From Streptomyces sp. NBC_00554 (GTDB lineage: Bacteria; Actinomycetota; Actinomycetes; Streptomycetales; Streptomycetaceae): a DNA stretch of 64,000 bases. A program made the translations under genes and the position numbers. How positions within the stretch are numbered: position 1 is the first letter of the stretch; each line of letters begins with the position of its first letter. Shown here one piece after another: positions 59,396 to 64,000 of the stretch. The stretch lies in NCBI RefSeq assembly GCF_041431135.1, contig NZ_CP107799.1:5704001-5768000 (forward strand), given 5' to 3'. The notes beneath the pieces were generated by a model. The model searched no databases. It saw only the letters and a list, made by a program, of their open reading frames with translations, and was not told the DNA's origin.

Positions 59396-60166
59396 ATGAC
59401 CGACCTGACCGGCAGGACGGCCGTGGTCACGGGCTCCGCCCGCGGCATCGGCAAGGCGATCGCCCTGCGCTACGCACGCCTCGGCGCGAACATCGTGGTC
59501 AACTACGCCTCCAGCGCGAAGGAGGCCGATGCCACGGTCGCGGAGATCGAACGTCTGGGCGCGGCGGCGATCGCCGTACAGGCCGACGTGTCCGTCGTAC
59601 CTGACATCCAGCGCCTCTTCACCGAGGCCACCGACCGTTTCGGACAGGTCGACATCGCTGTCGCCAACGCGGGTGTCGAGCTCATCGGCATCGATTTCCT
59701 CGACATCACCGAGGAGCAGTTCGACCGTCTCTTCGCCATCAACACCCGGGGCACCTTCTTCACGCTCCAGGCGGCGGCGCGGCACGTCGTGAACGGCGGC
59801 CGGATCATCTACGTCGGTTCGAGCACGACGACCGTGCCGGTCCGCGGCGAAGGACTGTACGGGTCGAGCAAGACAGCACCGCGCTACGCCGTCCAGGTCC
59901 TGGCGCAGGAACTCGCCGACCGCGGGATCACCGTCAACACAATCCTTCCCACAGCGATCGAGGGCGCGGGCGTGTTCACCGAGCCGGACCCGAACCCGGA
60001 CCAACCGCACCACCCGGTACGGCAGTTCGTCGCCCAGCCCGGGCGCATCGGCCGCCGGATGGGGACCGTCGACGACGTCGCGGACGCCGCCGAGTACCTC
60101 GCCTCCGGCCTCGCGGCCTGGGTCAGCGGGCAGAGCCTCCTGATCAGCGGGGGTGCACTCCAGTGA
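59396..60166 (+). CDS. SDR family oxidoreductase, second gene
   Basis: A 256-residue SDR with TGSARGIG, NAGVE (the first Asn of NNAG replaced by Ala: VANAGVE), Ser in IYVGSSTTTVP and a Tyr-x3-Lys in YGSSKTAPRYAV. The T-A-P-R after the lysine is unusual, but the catalytic spacing is kept. Starts at 59396, six bases after the first SDR's stop. Thus a co-transcribed second enzyme, perhaps for a related step or the reverse reaction. Confidence 0.9.
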   Translation: MTDLTGRTAVVTGSARGIGKAIALRYARLGANIVVNYASSAKEADATVAEIERLGAAAIAVQADVSVVPDIQRLFTEATDRFGQVDIAVANAGVELIGIDFLDITEEQFDRLFAINTRGTFFTLQAAARHVVNGGRIIYVGSSTTTVPVRGEGLYGSSKTAPRYAVQVLAQELADRGITVNTILPTAIEGAGVFTEPDPNPDQPHHPVRQFVAQPGRIGRRMGTVDDVADAAEYLASGLAAWVSGQSLLISGGALQ

Positions 60167-60199
60167 CCTTTCCGAACACCCACCGATCGGAGTCCGACC

Positions 60200-60946
60200 A
60201 TGACCGCGACCGTGACTGACGCGTTTCGCACCCCCGTCCGGCCCGGCTGGGCGAGCCTCGTCTCGGCCGACCCGCGGACCGTCGCTTCCTTCTACGAGGC
60301 CCTGCTGGGCTGGGCCGTCACGGAGACCGACGGCCGACTGCTCGCATCCGCCGAGGGCACGCCGGTTGCCGACATCAGCGACATCGCCACGGCTGATGGG
60401 CCCCCTGGATGGCTCGTTCACTTCGACGTCGACGAGCTCGACACCGCGCTGACCGCCGTCTCCAAGGCCGCGGGCACGGTCACCGGAGGCTCCGCCGTCG
60501 TCACCGACTCCAACGGAACCCGGTTCGCGCTCCGCGCCCCCGCCCCACAGCACCGTGAGCGGCGCCCGGCGCCCGGCACCCTCGCATGGGCCGAACTGAT
60601 CACCGACGACGTCGACACGTCCGCAGCCTTCTACCGCGGGGCCTTCGGGTGGGAGCTCACGGAGCCGAGCGGTCCCCTCGGCCGCCGCGAGTGGCAGGCG
60701 TACGGCAGGTCGTTCTCCGGGCTCCTGCCCCGGCCGCCGGCGATGCCTGCCGAGACGCCCGCGTACTGGGATGTGTACTTCGCCGTCGATGACATCGAGG
60801 TCGCGGCGAAGGCCGCCACCGAACACGGCGGCACCCTGCTCATGCCGCCGACGCCGGTCGGGATCGGCACGATCGCGGTCTTCCTCGACCCGGCGGGCGC
60901 CGTCTTCACCCTCGTCCAACTCACCGTCGAGGAGGCTGCCGTATGA
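60200..60946 (+). CDS. Two-module VOC (glyoxalase-like) protein
   Basis: A 248-residue protein with two vicinal-oxygen-chelate modules (~14-115 and ~127-240), each with SADPRTVASFYEALLGWAVTE-type or TDDVDTSAAFYRGAFGWELTE-type starts and a late AVFLDPAGAVFTLVQ. Such tandem VOC proteins resemble hydroxylase or resistance proteins of Streptomyces; catalytic Glu/His metal ligands are not complete, so binding rather than catalysis is possible. GGAG precedes ATG 60200. Its stop overlaps the next start (ATGA), so the unit is translationally coupled. Confidence 0.87.
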   Translation: MTATVTDAFRTPVRPGWASLVSADPRTVASFYEALLGWAVTETDGRLLASAEGTPVADISDIATADGPPGWLVHFDVDELDTALTAVSKAAGTVTGGSAVVTDSNGTRFALRAPAPQHRERRPAPGTLAWAELITDDVDTSAAFYRGAFGWELTEPSGPLGRREWQAYGRSFSGLLPRPPAMPAETPAYWDVYFAVDDIEVAAKAATEHGGTLLMPPTPVGIGTIAVFLDPAGAVFTLVQLTVEEAAV

Positions 60947-61704
60947 CGACCAACTCGCGCGACAAGACCGGCAAGGTCGGGCTCGTCACCGGCGCAGGAT
61001 CCGGCCTCGGTGAAGCGGCCGCCGGACGACTCGCCGCGGACGGCGCGCGTATCGTCGTCGCCGACCGTGACGCGGGGGCCGCCGAACGCGTCGCCGCGGA
61101 ACTCCGTACCGCCGGACACCTCGCAACCGCGTTCGCCGCAGACGTCACGTCGTTCGACGACACCGAGCGGCTCGTCGCTTTCACCGTCACGACCTACGGC
61201 GCCCTCGACCTCGCCTTCAACAACGCCGGCATCACGCCCGCCCTGGCCGAGGTCCACGACATCGCTCTCGACGACTGGAACGACGTCATCACCGTCAACC
61301 TGACCGGCGTCTTCCACAGCATGAAGGCCGAGATCGCCCACATGCTCGAGGCCGGCGGTGGGGCCATCCTCAACATGGCCTCCACCGCCGGAGTGATGGC
61401 CCACGCCGGGCGGTCCGCATACGCGGCCTCCAAACACGGCATCGTCGGACTCACCCGCTCCGCCGCGGTCGAATACGCGAAGCGCGGCATCCGCGTCAAC
61501 GCCGTCGCACCCGGTCCGATCGACGCCCCATCCGCACGAGCACTCCCGCCGGAGGTCCGCGCCTCGATCGCCACGAAAACCGCGATGGGCCGCGTGGGCC
61601 AAGTCGACGAGGTCGCAGCCGTGGTCAGCTTCCTGCTCTCCGACGAAGCCGCTTTCGTCACCGGTTCCGTCTACGAGGTCAACGGCGGCCAGACCCAACT
61701 CTGA
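60943..61704 (+). CDS. SDR family oxidoreductase, third gene
   Basis: A 253-residue SDR with TGAGSGLG, NNAGIT, Ser in LNMASTAGVM and Tyr-x3-Lys in SAYAASKHG; it ends VNGGQTQL. The YAASKHGIVGLTRSAAVEYA pattern is that of 2-keto/hydroxysteroid-type or sugar SDRs. It overlaps the VOC stop by four bases. Last clear gene of the SDR-SDR-VOC-SDR operon. Confidence 0.92.
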   Translation: MTTNSRDKTGKVGLVTGAGSGLGEAAAGRLAADGARIVVADRDAGAAERVAAELRTAGHLATAFAADVTSFDDTERLVAFTVTTYGALDLAFNNAGITPALAEVHDIALDDWNDVITVNLTGVFHSMKAEIAHMLEAGGGAILNMASTAGVMAHAGRSAYAASKHGIVGLTRSAAVEYAKRGIRVNAVAPGPIDAPSARALPPEVRASIATKTAMGRVGQVDEVAAVVSFLLSDEAAFVTGSVYEVNGGQTQL

Positions 61705-61770
61705 ACACCGCATGGGCGGAAGGGCGCCGACGCGGCGACATGGGCCGCGGCGATCGACGTGATCCGCAAG

Positions 61771-61890
61771 CCCGCGCCGCCCTATGACGGCGAGGTGGGT
61801 CTTGCCGGTGCCCGATGGGTCGAGCAGGATCACGCCCTGGCGGGCGTGGAGGAGGTCGAGCTGTCCGAGGTGCTCGACGGATCCATCCAC
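61771..61890 (-). pseudogene. IS21-type istB remnant
   Basis: About 40 codons on the minus strand read SVEHLGQLDLLHARQGVILL and DPSGTGKTHLAV: the Walker A region of IstB, the ATPase partner of IS21 transposases. The rest of the ~250-residue gene is missing, and the frame decays after GRRG. It fuses the 3' end of the VOC gene to foreign DNA, so an IS21-like element probably deleted or inserted here. Confidence 0.6.
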
Positions 61891-62282
61891 ATGACCTGCC
61901 AGCCGTGGCCGTCGAGGTCGTAGAAGCTGCGTGAGTACATGAAGCCGTGGTCCTCGGGGCCGTCGGCCTCGGAGCCGCCCGCCGCGAGCGCAGCCTCAGC
62001 GACCGTGTCGACCTCATCGCGGGTTGACACGCTGAAGCAGTAGAGCGCCAGCGTGTGCGTGGTGGGATCGGCCATCGGCAGCTTCGCGAACTGCGCGAAC
62101 GTCTCGTGGCTGAGCAGCATGACGGAGGCCTGCTCGCCGACCAGCATGCAGGCGGCGGTCTCACCGGTGAACATCGGGTTGTAGCTGAACCCGAGCCGCG
62201 CGAAGAACGCCTTGCTGCGCTCGACGTCCGCCACAGGGATGTTCACGAACAGCATGCGACCGGCGTGTGCGGGAGTGGCCAT
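61830..62282 (-). CDS. VOC family protein with altered C-terminus
   Basis: A 150-residue single-module VOC protein (MLFVNIPVADVERSKAFFARLGFSYNP ... FYDLDGHGWQVMWMD). The fold is complete up to the last strand. The final residues (PSSTSDSSTSSTPARA) come from out-of-frame istB sequence, so the natural end is replaced but the core should remain. GGAG seven bases before ATG 62282. Possibly a bleomycin-resistance-like binding protein. Confidence 0.82.
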   Translation of the reverse strand: MATPAHAGRMLFVNIPVADVERSKAFFARLGFSYNPMFTGETAACMLVGEQASVMLLSHETFAQFAKLPMADPTTHTLALYCFSVSTRDEVDTVAEAALAAGGSEADGPEDHGFMYSRSFYDLDGHGWQVMWMDPSSTSDSSTSSTPARA

Positions 62283-62552
62283 GGTGGGTCTCCAGTCCGA
62301 GGTTCGATGATGTACGACTGGGTAGACCGGCCCGGCCTGCGGAACTCATCGATGGATTTCGGAACTCGCATCAAGCGACAGGCCGAAGCGTGATGGGAGC
62401 TCCCCGCACACGCCACTTCGGGCCCGCAGCCGCGAACGGCGCCCCCTCCCTCCCGGTGCCGGCCGAATCCCCCGCCGGAGCCGTCGTTTGATCGTCGAGA
62501 CCGTAGGCGTCCCAGGCATGGCGACGTCCCACACGGCTCTAGGCTGCGCGAC

Positions 62553-63482
62553 GTGATCGCCAACCATGCTCCGGCCTGTTCCTGTTGCGGAACACCCACT
62601 CTGGACGAGAAGCGAATAGATGTCCGGTTCGGGCTGCCTGACGTTGCCTTGGCGGCGGGCGAGGAAGCCCGGCACGAAGTCGGTCTCGGCGCTCTTCTTC
62701 GGGTCGACGGTGTCGGCTGCTTCATGCGCTGTCTGCTGCCCGTCCGACTTACCGACGACATCGAGCTCGTATTCGGTACCTGGCTGGAGATCAGCGACGT
62801 AGAGCTGGATCACGCCCACACCATCTGGAAGGACCCTGCCTACGCGGACTTGACCCTCCGCGGGGCACTGGCCAATTCCATCAAACCCTGGGGCGACGGA
62901 CTGCTCGGCGCAACGGCCACCGTCGAGGTCCGCAACCCCGACGAGATTCCGTACGTCGTCACCAGCGACCAGCACCTCCTCGCGCACGTCCTGGCAGGAA
63001 CCTGGGACCGGCACGACGTCCTGAGCTGCCTGGGCCATCCGTTGCCCGTGGCCGTGCGCACGCACCTGGACGAGCACTGGTCCATCGAACGAACCGCCGG
63101 CCTGGCGGCGCGGGTCGTAGAAGGCACCTCACAGTTCGCAGCGCCGGGCCATAACGTGCAGGCCGATCTGTTCTCCGGCAGCGCCGGCGACACCCCAGAA
63201 GAATTCCTCGCCTCGCTGCTGGTCGGCGCCCCCACAGTGCCGTCCGACCAACAACTCACGGAACAGATCCCGGACGGCGTGCGCCACGCTTTCTGGCTCA
63301 CCTCGGGCCCGCAGGGCCACGAGCGGCACGAGCTGTACGGATTCACCGTCCACAACAGCGGCACTGGCGCCGGGGTCTACTGCACGTGGGACGCCCCGGA
63401 GGACCTCCCATGGGCCCAGCACGTCTGGCGCTCGCTGCACCGAAGCACGGAGGACGAGACCAGAGCGACCGACAGAGGCTGA
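62553..63482 (+). CDS. DUF2199 family protein
   Basis: A 309-residue soluble protein. The N-terminus carries the zinc-binding-like CSCCGTPTLDEKRIDVRFGLPD and the DUF2199 core follows to ~165 (GCFMRCLLPVRLTDDIELVFGTWLEIS ... VEVRNPDEIPYV). A second region of ~130 residues has no clear similarity. The start is GTG at 62553. No neighbour suggests a role. It is the last intact gene before the tRNA fragment. Confidence 0.8.
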   Translation: MIANHAPACSCCGTPTLDEKRIDVRFGLPDVALAAGEEARHEVGLGALLRVDGVGCFMRCLLPVRLTDDIELVFGTWLEISDVELDHAHTIWKDPAYADLTLRGALANSIKPWGDGLLGATATVEVRNPDEIPYVVTSDQHLLAHVLAGTWDRHDVLSCLGHPLPVAVRTHLDEHWSIERTAGLAARVVEGTSQFAAPGHNVQADLFSGSAGDTPEEFLASLLVGAPTVPSDQQLTEQIPDGVRHAFWLTSGPQGHERHELYGFTVHNSGTGAGVYCTWDAPEDLPWAQHVWRSLHRSTEDETRATDRG

Positions 63483-63485
63483 CAC

Positions 63486-63602
63486 AACGAGTGGAACCGT
63501 CGCTGGCTGATGCACGTCGCGCAGGACAAGCAGCACGAGGCCAACAGCCACATGGAGTGGCTGCTCAAGCGGCGGCCGGTTGCGAGTGACCGCCCTCGTT
63601 GA
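63486..63602 (+). other. Coding-like fragment without start
   Basis: Thirty-nine codons to a TGA read WNRRWLMHVAQDKQHEAN and on to EWLLKRRPVASD, with good codon use but no start codon near. It looks like the C-terminal end of a lost gene between DUF2199 and the tRNA fragment; family not recognised. Confidence 0.35.
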
Positions 63603-63620
63603 TGTGAGAAGTAGATGTAA

Positions 63621-63652
63621 AAGGCCCCGGACCATGATCGGTCCGGGGCCTT
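63621..63652 (-). terminator. tRNA terminator
   Basis: AAGGCCCCGGACC pairs perfectly with GGTCCGGGGCCTT around a six-base loop. On the minus strand it is followed by TTTTAC and lies five bases after the CCA end of the tRNA fragment. Confidence 0.85.
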
Positions 63653-63657
63653 GTGTC

Positions 63658-63702
63658 TGGTGCCCCCGGCAGGATTCGAACCTGCGACACCCGCTTTAGG
63701 AG
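63658..63702 (-). tRNA. tRNA-Arg(CCU) 3' fragment (integration footprint)
   Basis: On the minus strand this stretch runs from the anticodon loop (CTCCTAAAGC, anticodon CCU) through the 3' anticodon strand, variable loop, T arm (GCAGGTTCGAATCCTGC) and acceptor strand (CGGGGGCA) to an encoded CCA. The 5' half (acceptor, D arm) is absent: upstream sequence does not pair with CGGGGGC. The break at the anticodon loop, with the downstream terminator intact, is the footprint left when an integrative element recombines into a tRNA gene. It is not a functional tRNA. Confidence 0.85.
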
Positions 63703-64000
63703 TTCGAATCAAAGCGGCGGAGACACGGCCCCACGCAGTTGAGGGGTGGTCGATGAAGGCCGTCTGGGGCTGCCATTGTTGGCGGTCGTTGATGTCAGCG
63801 ATGGATGTCAATCCGTGCGCTCCGCACCACCGTGCGCCTTGCCCACACCGCATACGACCGGTAGTCGAGGTACGGCCGGCGCCTTCGTCGAGGTCGTTCT
63901 GTGCCTCAGCCGACGACAGTCAGCTACGACGGCGGGTGCGTCGACCGATGAGGCGCGCGCATGCCTCGCTGCACCCCCACCGGCTCCAGCCACGTTGTGT
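63703..64000. other. Right edge, probable start of an integrated element
   Basis: No complete gene is visible. If the tRNA fragment marks the crossover, this is the first 300 bases of the element; base composition is somewhat lower in GC than upstream. A minus-strand frame to 63853 that reads through the tRNA is not real. Confidence 0.45.

Noticed and set aside
63377..63853. Minus-strand frame across the tRNA fragment
   Set aside because: Its AGVAGSNPAGGT segment is translation of the tRNA T arm and acceptor, a well-known false gene.
1..64000. CRISPR array or secondary-metabolite gene cluster
   Set aside because: No set of regularly spaced repeats with unique spacers was seen, and no PKS, NRPS, terpene or RiPP core gene is present. 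The 13-base array at 57505 has no spacers.

Overview
The window looks like a Streptomyces chromosome: GC is about 70 % with strong third-position GC, GTG and TTG starts are common, ribosome-binding sites are GGAGG-type, and it carries typical actinomycete families (F420 pathway FO synthase, XRE-DUF5753/DUF397 pair, GPP34, PHP/CehA-McbA, DUF2165). From memory, the order fbiC ... XRE/DUF397 ... D-Ala-D-Ala carboxypeptidase ... glutathione peroxidase resembles the S. coelicolor core chromosome; this was not checked by search.

Bases 1-36,400 are mostly core-type. In order they hold a small PH-like protein, a secreted PHP hydrolase, a membrane-anchored protein, the bifunctional FO synthase FbiC, a secreted LamG protein, a kinase-like protein, DUF2165, a STAND NTPase with TPRs, an ADP-ribosylglycohydrolase homologue that has lost its metal ligands, a sodium:solute symporter and an SDR. 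A lone large serine recombinase follows, between two divergent genes that carry matching operator-like palindromes. After it come the XRE/DUF397 pair, GPP34, a very long D-Ala-D-Ala carboxypeptidase homologue, a polytopic membrane protein with repeats, a MerR regulator and glutathione peroxidase. A large TnpB-like RuvC nuclease sits against glutathione peroxidase on one side and cuts off the 3' end of an ArsR-type regulator on the other. The MFS gene paired with that regulator is also internally deleted. GT39 and GT2 glycosyltransferases close this part.

Bases 36,400-42,000 hold a cysteine hydrolase and a small gene set (FemAB/CelD-type GNAT, DegT-type aminotransferase, acyltransferase-3) that suggests surface glycoconjugate decoration. 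From 42,000 to 63,600 the content is accessory: TetR-controlled enzymes with clear operators, an MBL-fold hydrolase, DUF2252, a membrane-protein gene with one in-frame amber codon, a tautomerase/dehydrogenase operon, an S37-type peptidase, an MFS pump, and a SDR-SDR-VOC-SDR operon divergent from an MmyB-like regulator. Remnants of a DUF1214 gene and an IS21 istB gene are visible.

The most unusual gene is 51,183-52,940. It encodes an ECF-type sigma factor fused through two predicted membrane helices to an NsdA-like helix-turn-helix region and a winged helix, and it is preceded by an overlapping 60-codon gene. At 63,658-63,702 there is a 3' fragment of tRNA-Arg(CCU) next to its own terminator. 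This is the usual footprint of an element integrated at the anticodon, so the element should lie to the right of the fragment and continue beyond the window.
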